Shown here: positions 1-9,308 of the stretch, piece after piece
How the letters are laid out: every line of letters starts with the position of its first letter
Position numbering within the stretch: the first letter of the stretch is position 1
Source of the DNA: GCA-2683825 sp965662355
Lineage (GTDB): Bacteria; Planctomycetota; UBA1135; GCA-002686595
Assembly (NCBI GenBank): GCA_965662355.1
Contig: CBFIHP010000001.1
Location: 310,001-374,000, forward strand
Length of the DNA: 64,000 nucleotides
Direction: 5' to 3'
Position numbers and translations under genes: made by a program
Notes under the pieces: generated by a model
What the model saw: only the letters and a program-made list of their open reading frames with translations
Databases searched by the model: none
Told to the model about the DNA's origin: nothing

Positions 1-90
1 TTCGAGCCTTTGTTCGTCCGTTTCGGGAACGGACTGGCAGGCCGCCAATAAAATCAGGGGCAGGAAGAGGGCGTGAATCGTCTTGGCCAT
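1..90 (-). CDS. Lipoprotein, N-terminal part only (cut by window edge)
   Basis: Reading leftward from an ATG at 88-90 gives 30 codons that run off the window. The product starts MAKTIHALFLPLILLAAC, a basic N-region, a hydrophobic core and a lipobox (LAAC) with Cys at residue 18, followed by a polar Glu/Asp-rich start of the mature protein. It is therefore probably a lipid-anchored envelope protein. The gene starts 18 bases after the stop of the Lon-family protease gene on the same strand and probably shares its transcript. Too little is visible to name a family. Confidence 0.7.
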   Translation of the reverse strand, partial: MAKTIHALFLPLILLAACQSVPETDEQRLE

Positions 91-108
91 GGCTGAGGAA
101 ATCCGGGG

Positions 109-2583
109 CTACGCTTCCGGGGTTTCGGCGGTGGGTTCGGGGTTCGGGGACGCGTTCGGAAGGGCTTCCGCATCTTCTACGGAGGCTTCTTCCCACACGG
201 GATGGGCCGACGCAAGGGTCCAGTACTCGAAGGCTTTCTCGACGGCCAATCCCAGGAGCGACCCTTCGGGGTACTCACCGTTATCGCCGCGCTCCCCCGC
301 GGGAATGCCCATGAAGAGTTCGAAAGCCTCGCGTATGTCGTCGACGGCGTAGACATGAAAGGTGCCTTCGTGGCAGGCGCTGACGACGTCGTCACGCAAC
401 ATGAGGTTCTTCACGTTGGTACTGGGCAGAATCACGCCTTGCGTACCCGTGAAGCCCTGAGCCCTGCAGACTTCGAAGTAGCCCTCGATCTTCTCGGTCG
501 CGGCACCGATCGGGAGAATGCGACCGTGCTGATCGATGGCTCCGGTCATGGCGAGATCCTGGCGCATGGCCCTGCCGGTCAAGGCCGAGAGCAGACAACA
601 CATCTCCGCTCCGGAGGCGGAGTCGCCATCGATCCCACCGTAGCTTTGCTCGAAAGCGATCGAAGCCGAAAAGGCCAGTGGATGTTCGGTGCGCAACAGG
701 TGGCGCAGGAGTCCGCCGAGAATGTGGAAGCCCTTCGTGTGGATCGCGCCAGAGAGCTGTGACTCGCGTTCGATGTTGATCATCCCCGCGTGGCCCGCCC
801 CGATCGTCGCGGTGATACGTGTGGGAAAACCGTACGTCAGCGGGCCCGTGGATACGACCGCCAGGCCGTTGACCTGGCCGATGGCCTGGCCCTCGGTTTG
901 GATTCGAATCGTGCCTTCCGCGATGCTCTCCCGAAAGCGACGCGCGGGCAGGTTCGCGCGCCTGCGGGTACGCTTGACCGCTTCACGCACGCGATCCCCT
1001 GTGACAAAGCGTTCGGAAGACTTCGAGGTCAGGAACGCGGCCTCGCGGGCGATGTCGACAAGCCGACCGAAGCGCGTCGTCAAACGATCGTGGCGTCCCG
1101 CGACACGGGCCCCGTGCTCCGCCAGCGCTGCGATCGCGTCCTTCTGATAGTGCGGCAGATTTTCGTCTCGCGCGACGCGCGCAAAGAGCCGCGCGTAGGA
1201 GGTCAGCGTATCCGCCCCGGTCGAGATCGTCGTCTCGAAGTCCGCCAGCACCTTGAAGAGATCCGGGAAGTCCGGATCCTGTGCATCCAGAGCGTGGTAG
1301 AGCCCAGGGTCACCGATCAGAATCACCTTGATCTTGATCGGGATCGCCTGGGGTTTCAGGGTGCGCATGCCCCACGGCCCGCTCATCTCGGGCGGCACGA
1401 TCTCGAGCATCCCGGTGCGCAAGGTACGCACGAGCACTTTCCAGGCTCCGGGTTCGGAAAGAACCTCGCGCGCCTCGAGGATCAAGTATCCACCGTCCGC
1501 ACGCAAGAGTGACCCCGCGCTGATCATCGTGTGATCGGAGATGGCGACGCCCTCGGGCAGCACACGGCGATCGATGCTCCCGAGCAAATTGGAGAGGGTC
1601 GGGGTGTTCTCGACGATCACGGGGCAGTCCTCCGCCGCGCGGTGGCCCAGGATCAGGTTGACGTGGAAGCGTTGCAGGAGCCGTTCGTCCTTGCCCAGCT
1701 CCTCGACCGGTTGACGCACGACCTCTTCGGCCAATCCATCCAGGAACGCTGCGACATCGTCTTGGGGGAAGCCAACACGTATCTCCTGGCAGCGTGCATC
1801 GAGCAGCGAGCGAGCCTCGCTGCGGAAGAGACCTTGGACGTGTTCGACGTGCTTTGCGCGGACCCGTTGCATCTCGATCGAAATGCTCTCCAGGCGCTTG
1901 GAGAAGGCCTCGATCTTGCCGTTGATCTCCTCGATGTTCTCATCGGTGATCTGTCCGTTGGCAACCAGTTGATGGATGCGTTCGGGAGGCGCAGGCTCGC
2001 CCTCGATCACGGGCAACAGAACCGGGCGCACCGTACTACCCACCGTCGCCGTGTGCATCACCAGTCCGTTTTGCTGCAACTCTTCATCAAAGGGCCCGGC
2101 GATGGCCTTGGCTTCCTCCTTGAAGCGCTCCTCCAAAATCTGCTTACGTTGGCGCAGGTCGTCGGAGCTCATCGCCGCGGCCAGCTCGTTACGCAGGAAT
2201 TCGATCAGCTCCTCCAACGCATCGCGAAACTGCGCTCCGCATCCGCGCGGCAAGCTCAAGAGCCGCGGTTCACCAGGCGAATCGAAATTCGCCACGTATG
2301 CGTAGTCGCCTGCCAAAGGACACGCCGGTTGGATCTCCTTCAGCAGCCTTCCGACCAGGGACATGCGGCCCGTGCCCGATAGGCCGCGCACGAAGACATT
2401 CTGGCCCGGCGCATAGATCTCGAGCCCGAAACGCAAGGCCTCGATGGCCTCGTCCTGCCCGATCATTCCCGACAGCGGTTCGATATCCGCGGTGGTCTCG
2501 AAGTCGAAGCTCCCAACGTCGCAGCGCCAACGAAGCTCGGACGTCGCTACGCGCAGAGCGGAGCGTTCCGGTTGCTCACTCAT
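109..2583 (-). CDS. Lon-family ATP-dependent protease (LonB-like, AAA_32 type)
   Basis: This 824-residue cytoplasmic protein has the layout of the Lon-related AAA proteases without a classical Lon N-domain. A P-loop-like GLSGTGR lies at residues 67-73 (Arg replaces the usual Lys), followed by a long helical insertion (about 110-290), the rest of the AAA module, and a C-terminal S16 peptidase domain. The Ser-Lys catalytic pair is visible: Ser655 in GDSASG and Lys698 in ATEKIEG. By family it should degrade damaged or regulatory proteins using ATP. The start codon overlaps the stop of the upstream small membrane protein gene (ATGA), suggesting coupled translation. About 50 residues of Glu/Pro/Ala-rich tail follow the protease domain. 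The family is secure; the substrate is unknown. Confidence 0.9.
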   Translation of the reverse strand: MSEQPERSALRVATSELRWRCDVGSFDFETTADIEPLSGMIGQDEAIEALRFGLEIYAPGQNVFVRGLSGTGRMSLVGRLLKEIQPACPLAGDYAYVANFDSPGEPRLLSLPRGCGAQFRDALEELIEFLRNELAAAMSSDDLRQRKQILEERFKEEAKAIAGPFDEELQQNGLVMHTATVGSTVRPVLLPVIEGEPAPPERIHQLVANGQITDENIEEINGKIEAFSKRLESISIEMQRVRAKHVEHVQGLFRSEARSLLDARCQEIRVGFPQDDVAAFLDGLAEEVVRQPVEELGKDERLLQRFHVNLILGHRAAEDCPVIVENTPTLSNLLGSIDRRVLPEGVAISDHTMISAGSLLRADGGYLILEAREVLSEPGAWKVLVRTLRTGMLEIVPPEMSGPWGMRTLKPQAIPIKIKVILIGDPGLYHALDAQDPDFPDLFKVLADFETTISTGADTLTSYARLFARVARDENLPHYQKDAIAALAEHGARVAGRHDRLTTRFGRLVDIAREAAFLTSKSSERFVTGDRVREAVKRTRRRANLPARRFRESIAEGTIRIQTEGQAIGQVNGLAVVSTGPLTYGFPTRITATIGAGHAGMINIERESQLSGAIHTKGFHILGGLLRHLLRTEHPLAFSASIAFEQSYGGIDGDSASGAEMCCLLSALTGRAMRQDLAMTGAIDQHGRILPIGAATEKIEGYFEVCRAQGFTGTQGVILPSTNVKNLMLRDDVVSACHEGTFHVYAVDDIREAFELFMGIPAGERGDNGEYPEGSLLGLAVEKAFEYWTLASAHPVWEEASVEDAEALPNASPNPEPTAETPEA

Positions 2584-2879
2584 GAATTCGGTTCTTTCTG
2601 TTCCGGCTCAGCGCTCATTCGCGCCCCTGCGATGGCGACGCCCAGGCCCACCATCGCCACGACGAAAGCCATTGGGTAGCTCGCGTGCACCGCTTCCTTG
2701 ACCTGGTTGTAGCTGCGTCGCTGCGCGAAGCTCTTCGGTCCCGTCCCAGGACCATTTGCAACCTCGAGCACATAGATCACCGAGACAAAGATGACGATCA
2801 GGCCGAATACGATCATCCCGCGACCGAGCATCTTGCGCGGCGGCCCAGGGTCGGGCCGCGTCGTTTCGGGGGGCAACAT
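2580..2879 (-). CDS. Small membrane protein, two predicted transmembrane segments
   Basis: The 99-residue product has a Pro-rich N-terminus, a first hydrophobic helix (about residues 20-40, GMIVFGLIVIFVSVIYVL), a polar loop rich in Gly, Lys and Arg, and a second hydrophobic helix (about 70-88) before a charged tail. I recognise no family. Its TGA overlaps the ATG of the Lon-like protease gene by four bases, so the two are probably translated together. That pairing hints that it may tether or modulate the protease at the membrane, which is only an inference. Confidence 0.6.
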   Translation of the reverse strand: MLPPETTRPDPGPPRKMLGRGMIVFGLIVIFVSVIYVLEVANGPGTGPKSFAQRRSYNQVKEAVHASYPMAFVVAMVGLGVAIAGARMSAEPEQKEPNS

Positions 2880-2901
2880 CCCGGTATGCTAGCAGAGCGG
2901 C

Positions 2902-5205
2902 TCAGGGAGAGGTTCCCAGGGTGTCACTGGCCGAGGCCTTCTTCCTTGCTAGCAAGAGATCGATCAGAGCGCTGGCGCTCCCGCTCTTGCCACCGTTCAG
3001 CTCAGCGTAAGACTTCAATTCGACCAAACCGCAGGCTGTCCCCTCGTCCAGACCCGCCTTCTTGACCAGATCGGCGATCCAACGCAGCTGCTTCGGGCTG
3101 GGAACCTGGCGCTCGGACTTCACGCTCATCAAGTGGTCGATGAGCACGCTGGCTTCGTCGCGATTGGGCGCGTCGCTCGCGAGTAGAACCTGGGCCGACT
3201 CCGCGGCTTCTTCGAGTGTAAGGCCAGTGGCTTCCAGGAGGCGGTTCAGATAGCGCGTCTGGTTATCGCTGGGCAAGAGGGTGATGTCTCGAGTGCGGAG
3301 GTCGGCCAGCAGGTCCTTGCCCGCCTGTTCGGAGAGCGCATCGAGATCACCGATCTCCGGAGCTAGCTCGGGGGCGGCGTCGAGATAGTCCTTCAACTTC
3401 GAACGCGTGCGCGGCACGAGAGGACCGGACTTGCTGGCCTCTTGCGCCGCCGCGTGAGCGCTCTTGAACTCCTCGAGCATGGTCTCCCAGGTCGCACTCG
3501 CGGGACGTCGGCCTTCGGCCACGTCGTCGAGAAGTGCTTCCATCTCGGCAGTGTAGTCGGTCTGGAAGACCTCGCGTTGGTCGGAGAGATTGAAGAGCGG
3601 AGCCGCTTCGAGCCAGATGTTGCGGCCGCTTGCCGTGGGAATCAGGCTGCCCTCTTCCACGCTGACGTAATTGCGCTCTTCCAGGCGTTCGACGGTCTTT
3701 GCATAGGTGGAGGGCCGACCGATGCCGCCTTCCTTCATGGCTTTCACGAGCGTGTGGGCGCGGTAACGGGCGGGCGGTTTCGTCTCGTCCTCGCGCAACT
3801 CCGGGTTCGCGTGCTCGGCATCACCGGCGAGCAGCTCGAGGGTCGTCCCGACCTCGACGGTGAGCGGAGTCGTGTCGTTCTCGTCATCGAGACCTGGCAC
3901 CTGGAAGGCGAGTCGCCAGCCGGGTTCCGCATACCACCCCAGCGCGGCGTCCAGGGTGCGTTCGAGGCCCTCGCAACTGGCCTCGAGCGAGAGCGTCACG
4001 CGTAACGAGGACACCATGAGCGCGGCCAGGGTTCGCGCGCGTACGAGGGCGTAGAGCTTTTGAACGTCGGGCTCGGCGCCGGGAAGGATATTCAGGTCGA
4101 ATGCCGTGGGCCGAATGGCCTCGTGCGCGTCCTGCACTCCGGCGTCCTTCTTGGATGTAGCGACCGAACCCAGCTGTTCGGCCCCCCAAGCCACCGTGAT
4201 GGCCGCTCGTCCGGCTTCCACGGCCTCCTTGGCAAGACGCGTCGAATCGGTACGGATGTAGGTCAGATGCCCCGCTTCATAGAGTTGCCCCGCGAGAGCC
4301 GCGGTCTTCTTGGGCGACCAGCCGAAGCGGCTGCCCGCGGCTTGCAGCAGCGTGTCGGTACTGAACGGTGCTTGCGGAGACTGGGATTTCTGCCGCCGCG
4401 TCACTCCATCGATGTGCAACTTGCGCGCCGCGGCAAGGCTCGCGTGGGCGGATTGGGCCAGGTGTGCATCGGCGGTACGGTGCGCGGAGAAGCGGTTCTT
4501 CTCGTCGACCCAGGCCGCGGGATCGGACTTCTCGTGAAAGCGCACGCGCCAGGCAGCCAGCTGGGTCGCCGCCGAGACCTCGAAGTAGCGCACGGGAACA
4601 TGCGCTTCGCGCTCCAGCTCGCGCTCGACCAGGAACCCGAGCGTCGGTGTTTGCACACGGCCCATCGAGTTGGTCGAGGTGGTGGTGTACTTCTTGGCGA
4701 TCTTGCTGGCGCGCCAACCGACGGTGCGGTCGATGAACGTACGGATGATGGCCGCATCCACGAGCGCCTGATCCATCTCGCGTGGCGCGGTCACGGCGGC
4801 CAGCACGGCTTCCTTCGTGATCTCCTGAAACGTCACGCGGTGGCAGGGCCCGTACTTCTTCAGCAAGCGCTCCAGGTGCCAGGCGATGCGCTCGCCTTCG
4901 CGATCGGGGTCGGCGGCCAGGTAGAAGGTCACCGAGTCGTGCTTGGCGGCCTCGTCGGTGACGGCTCGTATCGCCGCTTCCCCGCGTTCGGTCCAGAACC
5001 ACGGCGGTTTGGGCAACTCGCCCGGTCGGTTCGGCCAGTAGGCCTTGCGGACCTCCTTGGGTGGATGAATCTTCTTGTCCTCGGCCAAGCGCTCGATGTG
5101 CCCACCGGTGGGCATGACGCGCCATTCGTCCTTCCCCAGGTACTTGAGCAGTGTCTTACACTTCGCCTTGGACTCGACGATCAGGATGTTCATGGACATC
5201 ACCAT
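2902..5205 (-). CDS. topA: DNA topoisomerase I (type IA)
   Basis: The 767-residue enzyme relaxes negative supercoils by a transient 5'-phosphotyrosine break. The N-terminal TOPRIM domain is clear (ILIVESKAK near residue 7; DPDREGE at 99-105) and the active-site Tyr316 sits in LTYIRTDS. The rest of the type IA core follows, with MGRVQTPTLG around 181-190. The C-terminus (about 600-767) is Leu/Ala-rich and shows no Cys4 zinc ribbons, unlike E. coli TopA. It ends in a module resembling a short helical SPKQLRWI segment. The start is uncertain: ATGs at 5205, 5199 and 5193 are in frame, and the last (MNILIVES) gives the most family-like N-terminus. Confidence 0.93.
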   Translation of the reverse strand: MVMSMNILIVESKAKCKTLLKYLGKDEWRVMPTGGHIERLAEDKKIHPPKEVRKAYWPNRPGELPKPPWFWTERGEAAIRAVTDEAAKHDSVTFYLAADPDREGERIAWHLERLLKKYGPCHRVTFQEITKEAVLAAVTAPREMDQALVDAAIIRTFIDRTVGWRASKIAKKYTTTSTNSMGRVQTPTLGFLVERELEREAHVPVRYFEVSAATQLAAWRVRFHEKSDPAAWVDEKNRFSAHRTADAHLAQSAHASLAAARKLHIDGVTRRQKSQSPQAPFSTDTLLQAAGSRFGWSPKKTAALAGQLYEAGHLTYIRTDSTRLAKEAVEAGRAAITVAWGAEQLGSVATSKKDAGVQDAHEAIRPTAFDLNILPGAEPDVQKLYALVRARTLAALMVSSLRVTLSLEASCEGLERTLDAALGWYAEPGWRLAFQVPGLDDENDTTPLTVEVGTTLELLAGDAEHANPELREDETKPPARYRAHTLVKAMKEGGIGRPSTYAKTVERLEERNYVSVEEGSLIPTASGRNIWLEAAPLFNLSDQREVFQTDYTAEMEALLDDVAEGRRPASATWETMLEEFKSAHAAAQEASKSGPLVPRTRSKLKDYLDAAPELAPEIGDLDALSEQAGKDLLADLRTRDITLLPSDNQTRYLNRLLEATGLTLEEAAESAQVLLASDAPNRDEASVLIDHLMSVKSERQVPSPKQLRWIADLVKKAGLDEGTACGLVELKSYAELNGGKSGSASALIDLLLARKKASASDTLGTSP

Positions 5206-5241
5206 AGCGATGTCCGACCACCGATTCCGAACGCAGTCGGA

Positions 5242-6582
5242 TCAGGTGCTCGTGGGCTTTTCCGCACCGGGTCGCGACTTGGGCGCGGGCTGGATCAGAT
5301 TGTCCTGGTTCTTGCTCTTGGGGTCGTCTTTGAATTCGCTGTTGGGATCTTCGAGGGGCAGGAGCCCCTCCACGGCGCGTACTTCGCCTTCAACCTCACG
5401 GAGCTCGATCAGTTCCTTGGAGGAGCGCGCATCGCGTTCCTCGAAGCGGCGCAGGGTCGGGATGAGGCGGCCCTGGACGGAACCGACGAACTCGTTGTAC
5501 GAAAGTCGGGCGCTGTCGATGGACCCGCCGACCTTGGCAGCGTGCTCGAGCACGATGGCAGCGCGGCGGTGGAGGTCACGGCCGAGTTCGAAGAGCTCGG
5601 AAGCGCTGTCGGTCAGGCTCTTCTCGCGCCAACCGACGTGGACTGCGCGCAGGAGCCCGATCAAGGTCGAGGGGCTGGCCAGGACGACGTTTTGCTCGGC
5701 GGCGTATTCGATCAGCTCGGGGCGACGCTCGAGGGCGGCGTCGACGAGTTGGTCCCCGGGGATGAACATGATCACGAACTCGGGGGAGGCCGCGAAGTTG
5801 GTCCAGTAGGCCTTGCGGGCGAGCTTGCGCGCTTGATCGAACACGTTCTCCGCATAGCGATCGAGCATCTTCTCGGCTTCTTCGGGAGTCCCGGCATCGA
5901 GGGCGTCGAGATAGGAGTCGATCGAGGTCTTGGCGTCGACGGCGATGATGCGCGCGTTCGGCAGGCGCACGACAAGATCGGGCTTTTGCAGTCGGCCCTC
6001 GCTGTCGCGCAGGTTTTGCTGGGTCGTGAAGTCGCAATAAGCCTTCATGCCGGCCAGCTCGACGACGCGCTCGAGCTGGATCTCACCGTAGCGGCCACGG
6101 ACGTTGGGTTTGCGCAGGGCCTGGACCAGGCGGCTTGTTTCGGCCCGTAGTTCGGAGTGGCCGCGGGCCATGTTGACGACCTGCTCGCGGAGGCCGGCAT
6201 GTTGGCGCCCCATGAGCTCGAGTTGCGAGTGGGTCTTGTGGAGCGCATCCGACATGGGTCGGATCAATTCGTCGAGGGCGCGTCGACCGCGTTCAGCGTC
6301 GGCACTGGTTTCGACCTTCTGAGTGTTGAAGGTCTGGTTGGCGAGCTTCAGAAACTCCGCGGTGGAATTGCGGAGCACATCCCCGGCAAGGGCCTGGAAG
6401 GACGTACGGTTCTGATCCACGTCGCCAACGCGTGACTTGAAGAGGTCGCGTTCCGCGCGGAGACGAAAGGTCTCGCGAAGGAGCCACAGGGCTCCGGCGA
6501 AGGAGGCGGCGCCGAAGAGCGCCAGTGCGATCGTTAGGGGGTCCAAGTTGCGAAATCTCGGTGGTCGGGGTTGCTCCGGCAT
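5242..6582 (-). CDS. rmuC: RmuC-family protein (DNA recombination limiting)
   Basis: The 446-residue product has one N-terminal membrane anchor (about residues 15-36), a coiled-coil region (about 40-170) and an RmuC core. The core contains RGRYGEIQLERVVELAG, a PDLVVRLPN strand and IIAVDAKTSIDSY, the nuclease-like fold characteristic of the family. In E. coli, RmuC limits inversions at short repeats; the biochemical activity is not established here. The tail beyond about residue 400 is charged and Pro/Lys-rich. The gene lies 36 bases upstream of topA on the same strand and may be co-transcribed with it, which fits a DNA-topology or maintenance context. Confidence 0.88.
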   Translation of the reverse strand: MPEQPRPPRFRNLDPLTIALALFGAASFAGALWLLRETFRLRAERDLFKSRVGDVDQNRTSFQALAGDVLRNSTAEFLKLANQTFNTQKVETSADAERGRRALDELIRPMSDALHKTHSQLELMGRQHAGLREQVVNMARGHSELRAETSRLVQALRKPNVRGRYGEIQLERVVELAGMKAYCDFTTQQNLRDSEGRLQKPDLVVRLPNARIIAVDAKTSIDSYLDALDAGTPEEAEKMLDRYAENVFDQARKLARKAYWTNFAASPEFVIMFIPGDQLVDAALERRPELIEYAAEQNVVLASPSTLIGLLRAVHVGWREKSLTDSASELFELGRDLHRRAAIVLEHAAKVGGSIDSARLSYNEFVGSVQGRLIPTLRRFEERDARSSKELIELREVEGEVRAVEGLLPLEDPNSEFKDDPKSKNQDNLIQPAPKSRPGAEKPTST

Positions 6583-6619
6583 CCCCCCCAGGCCCGAAGT
6601 CTCTTAGCCGACGATGCTA

Positions 6620-8344
6620 CTACCAGGTAGGCCGGTTCTCCAGCAATGCCAAGGCGGCATCGCCGCCGATGGGCTTGGAAAAGAAGTAGCCCTGGCCAAT
6701 CTGGCAGCGGAACTCGCGCAACATCGAGAGCGCTTCGGCCGTCTCGATCCCCTCGGCCACGACCTCGAGGCCCAGAGTGCGGGCCAGAGCCAGGATCGTG
6801 CGAACGATCGCGACCTTCTCGGTCTCGTGCTCCATGTCCATGACGAACGAGCGGTCGATTTTGAGCTGATCGAGGGGGAAGCTGTGGAGACAGGCCAGAG
6901 ACGAGTAGCCGGTCCCGAAATCGTCGATGGAGAGACGGCAGCCGAGCTCGCGTAGCGCCTGCAGGGTCTGCGTGTTGCGCTCGGAGCGCTCCATGAGGAC
7001 GCTCTCGGTCACTTCGAGCTCGAGCAGATGGCCCGGAAGCCCGCTTTCGCGCAGGACGTCGGCGACTGTATCGACCAGCTCGGGATCCTGGAACTGATGG
7101 GCGGAGAGGTTCACCGCCATGCGCAGATCGGTCAAGCTGGGCTGGGCGGCATGGAAGGTCGCGAGCTGACGACCGGCTTCGCGTAGGACCCAGGCCCCCA
7201 TGGGGACGATCAGGCCGGTGTCCTCGGCGATGGGGATGAACACGTCGGGGCGTACGAGGCCGCGCGTGGGGTGGTTCCAGCGAATGAGGGCCTCGAAGGC
7301 GGAGATGGCTCCGGATTCGAGCGAGATCATGGGCTGGTAGTGGAGCAGGAATTCGTCCGCCTTGAGGGAGCGGCGCAGATCGCCTTCGAGATGCAAACGC
7401 TCCTTGGCGTTGGCGTTCATCTCGGGGTCGAAGACCTCGTAGGACGTGGCTCCGTTTTCCTTGGCGCGGTGCATGGCGGTGATGGCATCGCGCAGGAGGT
7501 CGGCGGGTTGGCGTGTGCCCAGCGTCGAGAGCGCGATACCGATCGAGGCCTGGATGCAGAGCTCGTGATCGTCGAGCCTCTGGGGCTTCGAGAGGCTGGT
7601 GTGGGTTTCCTGGGCGAAACGCACGGCCTCGCCGGAATGGACGCCATCCAGGAGGATTGCAAACTTGTCGCCTCCGAGCCGCGCGAGGGTGTCGCCCGGT
7701 CGCAGGCTGGATTGAAGCCGGCCCGCAACCTCGCCGAGCAGGCGATCGCCGGCTTCGACGCCGAGCGAGTCGTTGATGTTGTGGAAGCGATCGAGGTCGA
7801 GATACACGACGGCGACCGGGGGGCCCTTGCGCCGTTGGCGCCGGGAGAGAGCCAGCTCCATGCGATCGAGGAAAAGGGCTTCGTTCGGCAGCCCCGTCAT
7901 CGGATCGTGGAACATCTCGTGCAGGAGTTGGCCCTGGGCGCTCTTCTCCGCGGTGATGTCCGTGAACGAGCCGCCGAGGAACTCCGCGCGATCCAGTTTC
8001 TTGCCGCGGACGAGGAAGTGGCGCCAGGCTCCGTCTTTGTGGAGCATGCGGAATTCGTGCTCGAGGAACGCGTTGGTGCCTGAAAGGTGGGCATCGAGGT
8101 CGCGCTTCAGACCATCGAGGTCGCGCGGGTGGACGCGACGGAACCACTCTTCGGGAAGGTCGGCGAATTCTTCCTCGGTGTAGCCGAGCAGGGCCTTCCA
8201 GCGTGGTGAGAAGCGGATCTCACGACGGGCGAGGTCCCAGTCCCAGAGCCCATCGCGGGCTCCGGCCCAGGTGGCCTGGAGCCGGGCGGGGTGGGTGTCC
8301 GTTTCGGCCAAGGAATCGCGGTGGTGTTGGGTGGGCGTACCCAT
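6620..8344 (-). CDS. PAS-GGDEF-EAL protein, probable c-di-GMP phosphodiesterase
   Basis: The 574-residue protein has three domains and no membrane segment. A PAS sensor (about 20-140; GLWDWDL, FTDITAEK) is followed by a GGDEF domain (about 145-305) and an EAL domain (about 320-565). The GGDEF signature is degenerate (LARLGGDKFAI, Glu to Lys) and the usual GH before the metal region is GV, so cyclase activity is doubtful. The EAL domain looks intact: FEALIRW, VNLSAHQF, EVTESVLM, IDDFGTGYSSL, LKIDRSFV, AEGIETAE and IGQGYFFS supply the metal and catalytic residues. The best reading is c-di-GMP hydrolysis tuned by the PAS and GGDEF domains. With two flagellar operons nearby, a role in the swim/attach switch is plausible but inferred. 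Confidence 0.92.
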   Translation of the reverse strand: MGTPTQHHRDSLAETDTHPARLQATWAGARDGLWDWDLARREIRFSPRWKALLGYTEEEFADLPEEWFRRVHPRDLDGLKRDLDAHLSGTNAFLEHEFRMLHKDGAWRHFLVRGKKLDRAEFLGGSFTDITAEKSAQGQLLHEMFHDPMTGLPNEALFLDRMELALSRRQRRKGPPVAVVYLDLDRFHNINDSLGVEAGDRLLGEVAGRLQSSLRPGDTLARLGGDKFAILLDGVHSGEAVRFAQETHTSLSKPQRLDDHELCIQASIGIALSTLGTRQPADLLRDAITAMHRAKENGATSYEVFDPEMNANAKERLHLEGDLRRSLKADEFLLHYQPMISLESGAISAFEALIRWNHPTRGLVRPDVFIPIAEDTGLIVPMGAWVLREAGRQLATFHAAQPSLTDLRMAVNLSAHQFQDPELVDTVADVLRESGLPGHLLELEVTESVLMERSERNTQTLQALRELGCRLSIDDFGTGYSSLACLHSFPLDQLKIDRSFVMDMEHETEKVAIVRTILALARTLGLEVVAEGIETAEALSMLREFRCQIGQGYFFSKPIGGDAALALLENRPTW

Positions 8345-8670
8345 GGCGGGCAGCCCTGCTCGTAAGGAATGGGGGGTCTTGGTGCAAGGGGGAGTGGGGT
8401 GGGGGGCGAGGGGAGGTGAGGGGTGGGGTGGGGGGTGGGGAAGGGAGCGGAGTGGGGTCGGGGGGCTCGGGGTGGGGTGTCGTGGGGGGTGGGTGATGGA
8501 CAGATTTGGTTGATTTCACGCGCTTTTCCTGCAACCGGGCCAGCCCAAACATGGTCCCCACCACCCCCCCCCCTCCCTCTGAGGGTGGGGCTGTTACGAG
8601 CAGCGATTGACGGATCTGCACTGCGATTCCTCCCCTCCGAAACCGCCATGAATTATCGTCCCGGGTCCCC
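8345..8670. other. Divergent intergenic region with strong G-run strand bias
   Basis: This 326-base spacer separates the divergent PAS-GGDEF-EAL gene (-) and gmhA (+). From about 8369 to 8510 the plus strand is dominated by runs of four to six G separated by one or two bases. There are far more than four such runs, so G-quadruplex folding is possible on this strand and an i-motif on the other. A 10-base C run lies at 8564-8573, followed by GAGGGTGGGG at 8581-8590. I see no convincing sigma-70 promoter and no reliable open reading frame; overlapping frames here are Gly/Pro/Trp-rich artefacts. Confidence 0.75.
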
Positions 8671-9273
8671 ATGACGACCCCCACCACCCCCGATCCCATC
8701 GCCGCCTCCTTCCACGAAGCCGCCCGAACCCTCACCGCCTTCATCGAGGACCCGGACGGCCTCCCCGCTGTCCAGCGCTTCGCCCAGGCCGCCGCGACAG
8801 CCCTGCGCTCGGGCAAGAAACTCCTCTCCTGCGGCAACGGTGGATCCATGTGCGACGCCATGCACTTCGCCGAGGAGTGGACGGGCCGTTTCCGTGGCGA
8901 CCGCGATGCCCTCCCCGCCATCGCCTTCTCCGACCCCAGCCAGCTGACCTGCATCGCCAACGACTTCGGCTATGACGAGGTCTTCGCGCGCTCCGTCCGC
9001 GCCTACGGCAAGTCGGGCGATCTGCTCGTCGCCATTTCGACCAGCGGCAACTCCCCCAACGTTCTGCGCGCCGTGCAAGCCGCCAAGGAACTCGAGATCA
9101 CCACCGTGGGTCTACTCGGCAAGGGCGGAGGCGAGATGCTCGAGAAGGTCGACATCCCGATCGTCGTCCCCGAAGCGAACTCCTCGGATCGCATCCAGGA
9201 AGTCCACATCAAGGTCCTGCACATCGTCATCGAAGCTGTCGAGCGCGAACTCTTCCCCGAAAACTACACCTAG
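8671..9273 (+). CDS. gmhA: Phosphoheptose isomerase (sedoheptulose-7-phosphate isomerase)
   Basis: The 200-residue protein is a full-length GmhA-type SIS-domain enzyme that converts sedoheptulose 7-phosphate to D-glycero-D-manno-heptose 7-phosphate. This is the first step to ADP- or GDP-heptose for LPS core or surface glycans. Diagnostic segments are LLSCGNGGSMCDAMHFAEE, GRFRGDR, the phosphate-binding AISTSGNSPN, and SSDRIQEVHIKVLH near the C-terminus with the catalytic His. It is cytoplasmic. It faces a sulfatase-like gene convergently and sits near a GT4 glycosyltransferase, so this block is probably concerned with envelope glycans. Confidence 0.93.
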   Translation: MTTPTTPDPIAASFHEAARTLTAFIEDPDGLPAVQRFAQAAATALRSGKKLLSCGNGGSMCDAMHFAEEWTGRFRGDRDALPAIAFSDPSQLTCIANDFGYDEVFARSVRAYGKSGDLLVAISTSGNSPNVLRAVQAAKELEITTVGLLGKGGGEMLEKVDIPIVVPEANSSDRIQEVHIKVLHIVIEAVERELFPENYT

Positions 9274-9308
9274 ACTCGCCCTACGCCTCGCCGCCATCGG
9301 CTCGCCAC

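Noticed and set aside
6534..8147. A 537-codon minus-strand frame inside the PAS-GGDEF-EAL gene
   Set aside because: Arg/Pro-rich with no family motif; the overlapping frame has clear PAS, GGDEF and EAL domains. It is a GC-rich shadow.
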